From: Nymphalis io
Taxonomy: Eukaryota > Arthropoda > Insecta > Lepidoptera > Nymphalidae
Length of the DNA stretch: 64,000 nt
Direction: 5' to 3'
NCBI RefSeq assembly: GCF_905147045.1
Contig: NC_065896.1
Span: forward strand, 7,031,001-7,095,000
Below, piece by piece: positions 25,001-35,077 of this stretch. Position numbers and translations under genes: made by a program. Each line of letters starts with the position of its first letter. Position 1 is the first letter of the stretch. The notes beneath the pieces are model-generated. The model saw only the letters and a list, made by a program, of their open reading frames with translations, made no database searches and was not told where the DNA came from.

Positions 25001-25528
25001 TGTTGAGAGTTGAATTCCCAATCTTCGATTAAGATGTACGTGTTTGTACCACTGTTTATATACTATTTCTATTTCAGCTGTCCAGGTCACTTTAGATCGG
25101 ACTGCAACTTGATGTCTAAATATTTATTCTACTTGGTATTTGAGAACTCTTTATGTGAAGAATATTTGACGGAGAAATTGTTCTATCACGCCTACAATAA
25201 GGGCGCTATACCAGTGATAATGGGTTCCACTGTTGATACCTGTGAAAAACTTCTACCACCGAACTCTTTCCTTCACGTTGATAACTATAAGGACCCTAAA
25301 GAGTTGGCGAAGCATATTCTCGATATAAGTAGAGATGATAAAACTCTCCTTTTATATCATGAGTGGAGAAATGATTTTGAAGTTGTCAACGAACACGGTT
25401 ATTTTGGATCGAAGTCCTATCACCTCTGTAGGATTTGCGAAGCTTTAAATTACAACGATGATAAAGAAAAAGTGTACGATGAAGAGAATTTACGGGTATT
25501 TTTTGAACCGGAAGTGTCATGTCGATGA
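16092..25528 (+). CDS. Alpha-1,3-fucosyltransferase, FucTC-like (GT10)
   Basis: Exons 16092-16304, 21360-21517, 22033-22284, 24191-24436 and 25078-25528 join in frame to 439 residues. A short basic N-terminus (MWRLRVLFKK) precedes a Leu/Ile signal anchor at about 17-34, so this is a type II Golgi protein with a luminal catalytic domain. Residues near 201-218 read NWSMSYRSDSDVPVPYG, the GT10 signature, and residues 311-325 (FENSLCEEYLTEKLF, then IPVIMG) are the GDP-fucose binding motif. Family members move fucose from GDP-fucose to GlcNAc in alpha-1,3 linkage on N-glycans or glycolipids; the exact acceptor cannot be read from sequence. Exon 2 ends CG|GTTAGT, a weaker donor chosen because it alone keeps the frame. 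An optional extra exon is at 20942. Introns are loaded with transposons. FucTC is my best subfamily guess; FucTA or FucTB are less likely. Confidence 0.93.
16331..16518 (+). mobile_element. Helitron-like non-autonomous element in fucosyltransferase intron 1
   Basis: Starts TCTATACTAATATTATAAAT, continues 'gtcacgctttcacggc' and ends near 'aagccgcgggtgaaacta'. This head and tail are, from memory, very common in Lepidoptera and usually filed as Helitron-like or RTE-like. No target duplication seen, as expected for a Helitron, but the 3' CTRR end is imperfect. Confidence 0.5.
16630..17035 (+). repeat. SINE family A copy, interrupted and decayed
   Basis: Head 'agccgaggtggcccaagt' (about 16634) and B box 'gcgggttcaaacct' (about 16772) are separated by about 105 extra bases at 16650-16755. 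The body follows ('aaaacatcgtgaagaaacct', 'ctaccaacccgc', 'tggtagaataa'). Confidence 0.55.
17161..17223 (+). repeat. Left part of a family B repeat split by a LINE
   Basis: 'gtctgggtaggtaccaccca' through 'acacaggcacaa'. The match stops here and resumes at 18650 with 'caagggtcataacatc'. Confidence 0.75.
17224..18649 (+). mobile_element. 5'-truncated jockey-type LINE fragment (decayed RT C-terminus)
   Basis: The copy begins almost exactly at the reverse-transcriptase active site YADD (17232-17243). It runs, with several stops and frame breaks, through ELNAKKTQVCALT, MLGIDVRCDLSPRDYIEAV, LYKTQVRSYVEYCSHLWDGS, EPLQLRREIAALSVFYRLYR and FLPAHVNP to a 3' tail of A-rich TAAA repeats at about 18627-18650. 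It is interrupted at 17574-17996 by another element. ACAA flanks it at 17220-17223 and 18650-18653, a likely short target duplication. The protein pattern is that of a very common lepidopteran jockey-clade LINE. Not functional. Confidence 0.85.
17564..18006 (-). mobile_element. 423-bp antisense retroposon inside the LINE, with 10-bp target duplication
   Basis: GAAACTTGGA occurs at 17564-17573 and again at 17997-18006, exactly where the host LINE reading frame breaks off and resumes. The insert (17574-17996) starts with a T-run on the plus strand, so its poly(A) end lies left and it is oriented minus. It is GC-rich and contains the perfect palindrome CCCCGCCGGCGGGG near 17835. It looks like the 3' end of another LINE; family not identified. 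Confidence 0.8.
18650..18708 (+). repeat. Right part of the family B repeat split by the LINE
   Basis: 'caagggtcataacatc', 'agttcccaaggttgg' and 'ggcgcattggcgacgta' continue the family B consensus from 17223. The copy then ends early. Confidence 0.75.
19174..20029. mobile_element. DNA-transposon-like element, 80-bp terminal inverted repeats, TTTA target duplication
   Basis: The left terminal repeat 19174-19253 and the right one 19950-20029 are reverse complements with about three mismatches in 80. They begin TGTCACCGTAAAATT. TTTA flanks both sides (19170-19173, 20030-20033). Each repeat holds two self-palindromes, AGATTATAATCT and ATCTCGCGAGAT (the former lightly mutated on the right). Weaker inverted similarity continues inward (CGAAGTGAAACTG near 19505; CGGTTTCACTCTTCG near 19892). 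No transposase is encoded, so it is non-autonomous. TGT...ACA ends with a 4-bp duplication are known in Ginger-like transposons, but the class is uncertain. A family C SINE sits inside it. Confidence 0.85.
19264..19456 (+). repeat. SINE family C copy, 5'-truncated, nested in the inverted-repeat element
   Basis: From 'tgtttgtcctgagtctgggt' to 'aaaatgtcccaggatattat' it is nearly identical to 62367-62525, lacking the tRNA-like head. It ends in a TA microsatellite (about 19433-19450). Confidence 0.8.
20942..21061 (+). other. Candidate alternative exon in fucosyltransferase intron 1
   Basis: A strong acceptor (pyrimidine run ending TTCTCAACAG) opens a phase-0 frame in step with exon 1. Ended at the donor TTTA|GTAAGC it is a 57-base cassette (20942-20998) adding 19 residues starting RRSMGYRRCG. 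Read through, it stops at a TAG (21059-21061) with AATAAA at 21129-21134, which would give a truncated, non-catalytic isoform. Both are possible; neither is proven. Confidence 0.4.
22450..22656 (-). repeat. SINE family A copy with 12-bp target duplication
   Basis: AAAAGCTTATTT flanks it at 22438-22449 and 22657-22668. Body reads 'gtcccactgctgggctaagg' to 'caagcacgagatgaattata' on the plus strand. The tRNA-like head is missing, so the copy is 5'-truncated. In intron 3 of the fucosyltransferase gene. Confidence 0.85.
22965..23045. repeat. TA-rich simple repeat
   Basis: Alternating TA runs with internal symmetry, intron 3 of the fucosyltransferase gene. Confidence 0.8.
23430..23710 (+). mobile_element. 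Old Helitron- or RTE-like lepidopteran repeat
   Basis: Contains 'actaggtgcttgacggttta', 'cggtcgggttttacccgggt' and 'tcccgtcgtagcgtgatgtt', and ends 'aaagctttataatattagtg', an arrangement I recall from many butterfly genomes. In intron 3. Confidence 0.5.
24836..24995 (-). repeat. Decayed SINE family A copy just before the last fucosyltransferase exon
   Basis: 'cagcctgtaaattttctact', 'ggacaaaggccttttct' and 'aatgcgggttggtgcatact' match the family tail on the minus strand. It ends about 85 bases before the acceptor at 25077. Confidence 0.6.
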
Positions 25529-25788
25529 TGTTTGTGATATTTTAATTATGTTATTTTCTAGTTCAAAACTAGAACTCATTTATTGAAAGTATTAAATTCA
25601 AAAATATTTTATTCATATTTAAAAAATATAAATATATTCGATGAGTATTCTTAGGTCGTCATTTTACAAGAGGGTCTTGTATTCCAGTTGTAGTTGTTAT
25701 TTAATAGTTATTACGAAATTTAAATTTCCAATGTGACGTAAACAGTATACACGTAAACAGTATATTTCATATTTTATAATTAATTAAC

Positions 25789-25794
25789 AATAAA
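25789..25794 (+). terminator. poly(A) signal of the fucosyltransferase gene
   Basis: First canonical AATAAA after the stop, 261 bases downstream. Confidence 0.45.
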
Positions 25795-26100
25795 AATATT
25801 ACTGTTTTTATTGCACATGCATACGAACAACAGAAAATGAACAAACTTTAGATAATTTCCCTATATGCAAGTATAATATTAATTTATTAAATGAAAAAAC
25901 ATATATATCAGTATTAAGTTATACCTAGTTTAAGTTAATGTAGTCAAGGTTCAATTTTACAAATTCGTTATTATAGGTATTGTTTAAGATTTTTTTTCAA
26001 AAGACATTGATAATATCAAAATAATATTATGCATCAAAATAAAAAATCATCTATATAATTTTGTATAGAACAATTTATATTAACTTTAAATAATCTTTAC

Positions 26101-26157
<57 letters not shown>

Positions 26158-27230
26158 CTAAATTGAATTGAAAGTTATTGGAACTTTGGGACTAAAATTA
26201 AAGTTTATATAAGTATTAAAGTGGAATATATATAATACAACACGTATTATATATAAGAATATATTAATCAAGAACTGTTTTTAGTGAATTATATTGCAGT
26301 GAAATATTTAAATCTAAGGTTGGAAAAAGTTATACCAAATTTACTATATGAAACTATTATAGAAATAAAGTTGGTCAGCGTCACTATTAATTATTTTTAT
26401 GATTATATTATTTGTGTTGCTTTCATTAAAATATCTTGAACCGCTAACTAATGATATTAAAGTGTTATTTTATAATTATTTTTTTAAGTTAGTGTTAATA
26501 TTAATAACAAATAATATGAATAATATTCGTTAGAAATGTTCATTTAATTACAACAAAAAACACTGTAACGCTTTACGTGGATATATGTGGATATCGTGGA
26601 TATATTCATGGTCATGGTTTTTTCAAAGTTATCTAGAGATTACGAGAGAGAAACATAAATTCAGTGTTCATTTCGTGACAAATATTGTCAAATTGTTATT
26701 GAGTTGTCTGTGATAATAAAGAACAAACTGATTGTAAAACTCGTAATAAATTTAAATAGTCAAATAGAAATGTCAATAGTAAATAAAAGTGTTATTACTT
26801 TTTAAAGGGCGAATGTAATGTATTTCAGCATTTATTATCCAAATTAAAAAAAAAAAGAAATATTTATAAATATATATATTTATTTTATAAAATAATAATA
26901 AATTATTATAAAACAACAATATATATTTATAAAACAATATAATCGTATTCTAGAATTTAAAAAATTTACATGTAAACGCAAAATAATATTCAGTTGCACC
27001 TAACTTGAAACTCATATATGTAAAAAATTAGTCGTCGTTGCGGGGTGAGGGGGGTTTCGTTTGAAAGGGGCAACCAACCCCCATAAAAACAACCCATATC
27101 AACCCCAAATTCAAGATGTTAATTGCTAATGCTAAATAGGCGTTAGCTCTGTAACAAAGATAATTATTTTCTAACACTATCAATGCGCTGCTCCAATGGT
27201 ATAAAATATTACGGCCTTGCTTTTAAACGT
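25795..27230. other. AT-rich intergenic DNA with a long (TA)n microsatellite
   Basis: An uninterrupted TA run of about 54 bases lies at 26102-26155. Short GTGGATAT repeats occur near 26578-26605, and a small G/C-run patch at 27025-27090. No coding or RNA gene signal. Confidence 0.6.
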
Positions 27231-27235
27231 TGTTT

Positions 27236-27360
27236 AGCGAGTGATTAGTGAAACCACGCTGTCTTCTTCTTTCGAATATGAAATCAATAATGACAAAAAG
27301 AGCGAAGTCAGTGTTTAACTGAACAGCCGTTGAGCAACGCGTATAAGTAAGGCCGTTATA
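27236..27360. repeat. Dispersed repeat, copy 1
   Basis: Shares 'gtgattagt-aaac', 'cttcttctttcgaa-at-aaatcaat-ctgac' and 'tataagtaaggcc' in the same order with 36084-36172. Class unknown. Confidence 0.5.
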
Positions 27361-27781
27361 TTTTTTGTCCTTTAATTAATAACACTGGCTCTCTTATGTA
27401 TGTATATTATATATGTATATTGATGAAAAATAGCTATTTATATCTGGTGGTATCTAATAAAAGGTGCTTGCATAATGCTCTTTAATCGGTAAAAATATGT
27501 AAAAAATGTTAAATATACTTGTTTTTAAAAATATACTTATAACTTATTAAAGAAATATATAAACATTTAATTTTTTTTATTTTTCAAGATTAAATGTAAA
27601 TTTATGGTAATTTATAAATTTTTGATCTTCAAGATAAAATAAAATAAACGATCATTATTTTATTGCATCTTTATAAAATTTTTATATTAAAGAGTATACG
27701 TGTTCTAGCCAATATGCCAAATATTGTCTAGAATACGTGAATCTTTCGATCAAAACCATCAAATCATTACTGATTTTAATG

Positions 27782-27895
27782 TGCTTTTCATGTGCTTAAT
27801 CTTGACACGATGAAAATATCGTAAGGAAGCCTACGTGTGTCTGATGAGATTCTGCCTCATTTCTACCTACAATTCCGTATTGGACCACTATTCAT
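27782..27895 (+). repeat. Decayed SINE family A fragment
   Basis: 'catgtgcttaatcttgacac', 'aatatcgtaaggaagcctac' and 'tgtgtctgatgagattctgcc' follow the family order. Confidence 0.4.
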
Positions 27896-28250
27896 ATAGC
27901 CTTTATTTTATTATACATATATTTTAGGGTTAAGTAATTTAGAAAAGCTTGTAAGACACTAATGAACAATATTATAAGCCGTAAAAATACTTAATAGATA
28001 CGAAGCACGCGAAACAGTAACAGGGTTGTGTTAAGTAGTACGGAAAACTTCCTTAACAATTACTTTACTACGGAGTTAATTGTCTTAAGAAATACACGTC
28101 AGGAAAGTCTTAGCTCAGGACTTAATTAAGCCTAAGATTCTTGCAGATGATTTAGTTCTTTAAGTATTATATTTTCTATTAATATTATAAGTGGATTTTG
28201 TAACGGGTCTTCGTGTATTTACGTAGTGCCATTATTGTTATTGACGACTT

Positions 28251-28510
28251 TTAAATTTTATATAAGGCAGGTAGACGGGCAACTACGCCGTTTGATTGAA
28301 ATATTACTGTTTGGTACCACGTGGAAGTTGGAGCGGCAAACACTGAGACGCGAGATTGGATATGACCTCTTACTGCGAATAGACGTCTAAGGCGTGTTAG
28401 GTGCTGACATCTCGTGTCGAGTTTTAGACGGCACTGAGGAGACCGGCTTTTAGGTTTGCCCTTCTCTCCTGGTCGCTGGGTGAGATAATGTCGGCTGAAC
28501 CCCAATCGTA
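28251..28510. other. GC-rich island of unknown origin
   Basis: About 260 bases with balanced composition inside AT-rich DNA, containing CACGTG-like 'ccacgtgg' near 28318. The minus strand is open for about 87 codons, but the frame does not resemble a known protein. Probably an old transposon piece. Confidence 0.35.
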
Positions 28511-29264
28511 GCAACGATCTTACGTAGTAGTAAGAATGTATTTATATGTACAAACGACCAATATTTTTTCGGTATCCTTAAGTTTATTATTTCATCAAAG
28601 ATACCAGTACCTTTCTCAGAAATATATGTAACATAATTATTAAAAGCAAGGAAATTCACATTATAAATTTACATAATGTCTCGTAAATGTTTATTTACAT
28701 TTTTTATTATTAATTTACATTTTAAATAGACCTCGTTCCTCCATATTCGAGTTAATCTCAAACGAAAAGATCTGAAGAGATCCTTTCTAAAATATTTAAG
28801 AGATAAGACTGTACATGTTCCCATTACTGAGAGTTTGTACACTGAGCTGACGTCATGCTGTGATATCATAGCTAGTCAGGCTTTAAAATATATATTACTT
28901 TATATGACTACAATTTTAGTATCATATGATAATCATATATATACTTTATTCAAATATGTTCTTACATTTTTGAATCGTCATTTTATAAGATAATATTATC
29001 TAAAGCTCATATTAGAAGTATTGTGTAAACGCTATATAATGCTCGTAAACGAGTTCATAGTTCATGAGCGTGACAAAGTTCTGGATAGAGAAAATAAATT
29101 AAATGAAGATTAAGTGATAAATGTCGTCGCAATATTAATTCACTATTGCTTCCAAATGTATTGCATTTTGTATAGAACGAGATACCACAATTGAAAAATT
29201 GAAATATGTATTAAATAAAATTGGTCTTTGCGTTACAAGGTTATTTGTTGTTTTAAGTAATCTA

Positions 29265-29545
29265 CTGGTGGTAGAACTGTGCCAGTCTGGGTGGGTACCA
29301 CACATTTGCCGGCAAACTACCACCACCACTCCCACCAACCCACTAGTAAGTAATACTTTACTTACTAGTGGGTTCCAGCTTGATTGGTGGGCGAGCTAAT
29401 GGAATTACATTTTCGAGGAATATAACATTTTAGATCCCGTAGAAGCAGAGCATTGATGGTAGAAGTGTTTAGTAGTGAAAGTGGTTTATATTTTTTAAAG
29501 TATTAGTGTATGGGCGATGGTGACCACATATAATTGTCATCATCA
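29265..29545 (+). repeat. Broken family B copy carrying a perfect hairpin
   Basis: 'ctggtggtagaactgtgcca' and 'gtctgggtgggtaccacaca' at the left and 'gggcgatggtgaccaca' at the right belong to family B; the middle is replaced by other sequence including the hairpin at 29337-29374. Confidence 0.45.
29337..29374. repeat. Perfect hairpin, 17-bp arms, 4-base loop
   Basis: Left arm 29337-29353 and right arm 29358-29374 are exact reverse complements (AACCCACTAGTAAGTAA). Confidence 0.95.
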
Positions 29546-29603
29546 GGTATAAATAAAAATTATATAATACCATTAACTAAGAACATAATATGCTTTTGTT
29601 TTA

Positions 29604-29642
29604 AATACCTTATTTAGGTATGTAATACCTAAATAAGGTATT
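29604..29642. repeat. Perfect hairpin, 18-bp arms, 3-base loop
   Basis: Left arm 29604-29621 and right arm 29625-29642 are exact reverse complements (AATACCTTATTTAGGTAT). Confidence 0.95.
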
Positions 29643-29815
29643 ATAAGTTTGTTTTGGAAAATGACGCTTGCGTTCTTTTAAAAATAGCAGCAAATATTTT
29701 TATTTTATGAAATAAATTATTAATTAAATAAAACATTTCAAATTATATTGTAAATTGTTATTGTGTTTAAAAATGCCGGTGAAAACGTGTGTGATGTTAA
29801 TTAAAATCATTTAAG

Positions 29816-29861
29816 TCATATATTTTTTATAACGTTAATGTACGTTATAAAAAATATATGA
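29816..29861. repeat. Perfect hairpin, 20-bp arms, 6-base loop
   Basis: Left arm 29816-29835 and right arm 29842-29861 are exact reverse complements; the stem centre holds TTATAACGT. Confidence 0.95.
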
Positions 29862-29899
29862 AATATATGAAAATTTTGAATTATCTGTAAACTTTTATT

Positions 29900-31780
29900 T
29901 ATTTTGTTAACAATCCCTTTAACTTGTTACAGATTTACTGAATTAACGTCTCGCGCAATACACTTCAACTCATAATCGGGTTAAGACTTAAGTTCAATTT
30001 GCTAGTTACAGAAAGATTTCGCAATAGGATTATATAAAGCATAATTTTGTTATTTTTTATTATGTTTGTAACTATAATATAATCTTAAAAATAAATATCT
30101 ATTCGATTGCAATATTTTTAAAGAAATACCGTATCATTCGATTGATTTGGCGCTTTCATATAATTAGTATAATTATTTATTATTATATATTTATTATTAC
30201 ATGAACGTTGCAATCGGCGCAAATAGTATTACAGCAATTTTTTTTTTATAAATTATTACAATAGACATATTATGTCATATTTACAATATAATCGAACATC
30301 ATATATACTCAATAAAAACTAAGGTATAAGCTACATATGAAAAAGTAGGTTTCTATCAAATTAATAATAATAATAAATACTACTTTTGTAATACTATCTC
30401 AAAACGGTAAATTTATATCTTAGAAGTTCGAAGAATTCAAATGACGGCACTCACACCCTTAACATTTCCTATCAATATCGAAGACGCTATTAAAAGACCA
30501 TTCGCGGAAACTTTACCAAAGTTTCAAGTCGTGCGTGTTTGTTGAAGCCATTTCCGAAATTACCGAAGTTCTTAGATGTCGGGATAGCTGATATCTAACT
30601 TGTTGAAGAATAACGATGATCGTGACGTCGTTACTTGCAGATTGTTAAGGTAAAGCTATACACTTTCTTCGCTTTCCCATTCTTATAAAATAAATAAACA
30701 AAATAAATAAGATTAAAAACGTTCTGTAGATAAATATATACGCTGTTTTCATACTGAGATGGAAAGTAAATTAGACAAGAATAATCATATATTTGTACAT
30801 AATATTATTCCATTACCGGAACGAATAAAAAAATTTCTTAAAATGGCACGGACGCAAAAATTGTGTTAAAATGCGATAAAATAAAATTCTTGTACTAATA
30901 TAGATAGAAATATCGCTTAATTAGCTAAGATAATAAAAATTGTTGTCAATTTCTATGATGATATCATAAATATTCTTCGGAAAATCACCAACAATTACCC
31001 AATATTATAACAATTTTTGTTGACAATTTCAGGTGATCAGACAATTTCAGATGCATGATCACATAAAAAATTCTAATATATCTTTGGTGTGTTTGAACAT
31101 TATTAAAGAATAACTATTACAAGATTTTATAACCGTCTTCTTTGAGAGCGTTTATGCTCAGCCATTTTACACGATTTTTGTAATCACGCTTGTGAATCAG
31201 ATATTTATCAGTGAATTAAAAGTATACTAAATAATATATAATATAATATATTGTATAGCATAATGTGCTTTGTTTAATATATTATTTTAGGCTACGAAAT
31301 AATAATAGAAACGCATTTTCTTTTATGAAAAATGTGAAAATAACGTTTCTGCTGTATCTTATAAGATAAACATGAAATTCATGCTTGTCACGTCAATAGT
31401 CTAAATTTAAAGCGGGTGAAATTACGAGACTCAGTTACTTATATAATAAAATCAAGCATCTTATAATATTCTGCTATAAATTTTATATACATGCAGATAC
31501 TATATTTTCATACAAAATGTAGTCCACGTAATAAAATAATATACGTACAGCAATAAATTACAGTACATAAAACTTTGTGTTTCCCTTGTAATATTGATTT
31601 GCGTTGCCGTTTACGAGTTAACATAATTTGTGGCCCAGCTGTTTATTTTTATGTTTAAGCAGTAAAAACTAGTGCCTTGAAGTATTAGGGGTGCTATAAA
31701 CATCTATTATATTAATTTTAAAAAAACGCTAGCTAGTATGTTTATTATAACTATAATATAAAGCTCCCGAAGAGGCTAAA
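29900..31780. other. Intergenic AT-rich DNA
   Basis: No exon-like frame or splice pair found. A segment at 30461-30540 resembles 53140-53220 (see findings). Confidence 0.5.
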
Positions 31781-31839
31781 CATTTTTTTTATGAATTTAA
31801 AAAAAAACAATCTGATCGAACCCATTGAAAAATGGCGGG

Positions 31840-32240
31840 TGCTCATTGGTGGAAAAATTTAGACAAATAGAGACTCGTTATCCGATTGGTCGAACATGGT
31901 AAACATACAAAATAACACTCTTGGCACTAAACATAATAGTCTGTTTAATCGACAACGTACACAGATTGCAAATTAACTTAACGGAATGAATCGGATCGAA
32001 AACGAGTGAGTTCGATGCCACGTGGTGTTATTCTACACGACCGCGCGCTCTCCTTTCACTGCCCCAACCCACGTCGATCTTCCAGATCCAATTTTCCAAA
32101 CTTCTTTTTCTCTGTTTTTTAAACTGTCACTCAAACTATCCAACATCACCATGGCAACGGCCGCATCCAAGCAGCTATGAACCGCTTGACGTTTCCGATA
32201 GATAGCTGTTTGGTTATTGAACCAAACTTGATTTTACTTA
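31840..32240. promoter_or_regulatory. GC-rich promoter-like island
   Basis: Two inverted CCAAT boxes (ATTGG at 31845-31849 and 31885-31889), an E-box CACGTG at 32019-32024, a CGCGCG tract near 32040, and at 32145-32158 ATCACCATGGCAAC, which fits the RFX X-box pattern RYYNYY-N2-RRNRAC. A 39-codon minus ORF starts at 32152 (MVMLDSLSDS). No downstream gene was identified, so the target is unknown. Confidence 0.4.
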
Positions 32241-32327
32241 TTCCCAGCAGAAATACTGGGTAGGATGTAAGAATTCTAATGATATTCCCTTATACTCAAG
32301 TCTGTTCGGGCATTTAAAAGTAATAAA

Positions 32328-32617
32328 GTAACAGTAAATGTCCCACTGCTGGGCTAAAGCCTCTGTTACTTTTTATGAAGAGGTTTAGAGCATACTCCAT
32401 CCTGATGCTCTAATGTGGGTTGGTGGATACAAGCGGCAGATTGTCATCTGCCACATGCAAGTTCACGATGCTTTACTTTATCGACGAGCATAATAGAAAT
32501 TATATACATAAATTAAGCACATGAAAATTCAGTGGTGCTTGCCCGGGTTAGAACTCGACATCATCTATTAAGATTCTCACCTTCTAACCACTGAGCCATC
32601 ACGGCTCTAATTTTGTT
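32328..32617 (-). repeat. Full-length SINE family A copy with 8-bp target duplication
   Basis: GTAATAAA flanks it at 32320-32327 and 32618-32625. Plus-strand reading runs from 'gtcccactgctgggctaaag' to the B-box and A-box complement 'ccactgagccatcacggctc'. Confidence 0.85.
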
Positions 32618-32857
32618 GTAATAAATATACTTACATATATAACCGACGTCTGAAAATATTACACACCTATTTTTGGGCACTCGTGTAGACTTATTAAAGA
32701 GGCAATAAATAACATGAAAACAGGAAGAATAATATTAAATTACATTTCCTTTCAGGCCTCAAGGCCGTTGTTTAATTAATTATTCTTAGAATTACATTAA
32801 GAATATATTTTAAATATAATTTTCTGTCTATATAATATTGTATGTATTTTCTGATAG

Positions 32858-32925
32858 GTACAACGTTGGTGTCTTCAAATCCAGAGTAAACAGGTTTCTT
32901 CTAGGCAAGCGTGCTACATCCTAGA
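32858..32925 (+). mobile_element. Possible LINE ORF2 C-terminal scrap
   Basis: Reads NVGVFKSRVNRFLLGKR then a stop; the 'FKSRVNRFLLG' end is common at the C-terminus of jockey-type LINE polyproteins. Very short. Confidence 0.35.
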
Positions 32926-33636
32926 CCGTGTCAATGCTTAACATCAGACAAGTTAACGGTCAAACGCTGGCCTATAAAGAGGAAAACAAAATTTAGTGTG
33001 CCTACACATATCAATTTCCTTAAAAAAACATTTGAATCATCTAAAATAGATTGAATATTATGTATAACTAATATATATATAGAAATATAGATAGAATAAG
33101 TGATCTTTAGTAGGAGTGATAATTGATTGGATTTGAGGTATATTTCAAGCTCACATTTAAGTTTACTCAAGTTTACATTGCCTGAAACTCATAATTATAA
33201 CAAATACATATATACATAGACATATCATATCTTATGTGTATCTGATGTTTGAAGACCTTATCGCTAATAGTGTTAGGTGTAGGCATGACGAATGTGCAGC
33301 AATATATTTAGCGCTTTGAAACGTTATCTAAGTTTACGACATATTTATGTAAATAAGAACATGTACATCTAGGCCAGCAGTGCTATTCTGTAAAAACTAA
33401 CATCATATCTCACTCGTAAAATATGTTTTTTTTTGTAAATAACACATGCATATCAATAAAACAATAATTAATACTAATATCATTAATAAATTAAGCTGTA
33501 GGAATGCAAGATAGAGAAAATTGTATTTGAAAAAAAATCGAACGTGCCGTGGCATATTATTTTATAGGAATTGCAAAACAGGTTGTTATGTGCATTTTTA
33601 AAAATTTAAATAACACAACTGATTTACTGGCGATAG

Positions 33637-33928
33637 AGCTTTGTACAAGTTCGTCTGGGTAGGTACCACCCACTCATCAGATATTCTACCGCAAAACAGC
33701 AGTACTTGATATTGTTGTGTTCCGGTTTGAAGGGTGAGTGAGTCAGTGTTATTACAGGCACAATGGACATAAAATCTTAGTTCCCAAGGTTGGTGGCGCA
33801 TTTGATATGTAAGCGATGGTTGACATTTCTTACAATGCCAATGTCTTAGGGCGTTGGTGACCACTTACCGTCAGGTGGCCCATATGCTCGTCCGTCCGCC
33901 TTCCTATTCTATAAAAAATAAATAAAAA
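33637..33928 (+). repeat. Repeat family B, near full length
   Basis: From 'agagctttgtacaagttcgt' and 'ctgggtaggtaccacccact' through 'ttcccaaggttggtggcgca' to 'atcaggtggcccatatgctc' and an A-rich tail. Confidence 0.85.
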
Positions 33929-34005
33929 AATGGCGGTTTGAAATTAGCGCGCATCTTTTTTTAACGTCGCTGTTTTTGGAATAAACGAATCTCTTAACTG
34001 TGTAA
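33929..34005. repeat. Dispersed repeat pair, copy 1
   Basis: 'aatggcggtttgaaattagc', a T-run, 'aacg' and 'aatctcttaactgtg' match 38290-38365. Confidence 0.5.
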
Positions 34006-34194
34006 TCTGTTTATTTATACACAACCGTTAAAAGTAATAAAGTATTATATACAAGTTGTCGAATATATATTGTTGCGTTATTAGAGTTACGCAAACAAAA
34101 AGGAACTTTAATAAACTCATTTTTGTTGGCTTGGTTAAGAGATAAATCATAAAATATCATAACTAGAGGCAACAAGCAGAAAAGGTACGAGCGC

Positions 34195-34345
34195 CTACCG
34201 CAGAGTTATTACAAACATTTATTTCCTCCAAAAACGGAGCCGCGTTATTTACTTCAGACTCTTCTTTACCAAAAATATAATTAATGTCAGGCTGTTTGTA
34301 ATCAGAGAGCTGAGTGGAAGACAAGGGCGGCAGATGCTCTGCTGC
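34195..34345. repeat. Dispersed repeat pair with 58.84 kb, copy 1
   Basis: Shares 'aaacatttatttcctcc', 'taattaatg' and 'gtttgtaatcagagagct' in order with 58840-58970. Confidence 0.6.
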
Positions 34346-34472
34346 TGTTATATTTTTTTGCTTGTCTTGGATTTAAACAAATGTTTACATGTTTGTTTAT
34401 GAAAGTTGTTTTAGTAACCACCGAATCGATGAAGTTTTATTTTAATATTATTATTTTACTCTTATTATTTTT

Positions 34473-34640
34473 TTGGTAGGGCTTTGTGCCTGGGCTGGAC
34501 TAAGTACCACCCACCCATCACGTATCGTGCCGTTACATTGCAATAATCACGTTTAGTATTGTTGTTGTTTTCAAGGTTGATCGAGCTAACGCAACTACTG
34601 CCTGTTGTGCGTGTTAAAGTTTTACTATATTAGAAAATTT
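34473..34640 (+). repeat. Decayed family B copy
   Basis: 'tggtagggctttgtgcctgg', 'aagtaccacccacccatcac' and 'gagctaacgcaactac'. A further weak fragment follows at 34755-34830. Confidence 0.5.
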
Positions 34641-34874
34641 CTTATTAAAATTATCACATTCATTATTATTATTAATATTAGCTGATTAAAATATAAGTGT
34701 TAAGCTATGCGCTATACAAAATGTGTTACCAACATCGTGATGCTTAGGCTTATAATTACACGGGTCTGGTCTACTCACCATTCAAATCATACCACGGCAA
34801 CACAAAGTTACAGGTACGTGTCCAGCCTTAGCTTAGCTTGAATACTTAGCCTGAAAAAATACATTATGATATGT

Positions 34875-35077
34875 ATGTACGTTTATAATTCATCTCGTGC
34901 TTGACGGTGAAAAAAAACATCGTGAGAAAACCTGCATGTGTCTAATTTCAATGAAATTCTGCCACATGTGTATTCCACCGTGGAGCAGCGTGGTAGAATA
35001 AGCTCCAAAAACCTTCTCCTCAAAAAGGGAGAGTGGGCCTTAGCCCAGCAGTGGGACATTCTCAGGCTGTTACTATG
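34875..35077 (+). repeat. SINE family A copy, 5'-truncated
   Basis: From 'gtttataattcatctcgtgc' to 'agcccagcagtgggacattc' and 'aggctgttact'; the tRNA-like head is absent. Confidence 0.85.

Noticed and set aside
29337..29861. miRNA precursors for the three hairpins
   Set aside because: Loops of 3-6 bases and fully perfect short stems are not typical of miRNA precursors.
33598..33864. Minus-strand 88-residue gene (and its near twin at 59641-59832)
   Set aside because: Both are antisense frames of repeat family B, which explains their near-identical products.
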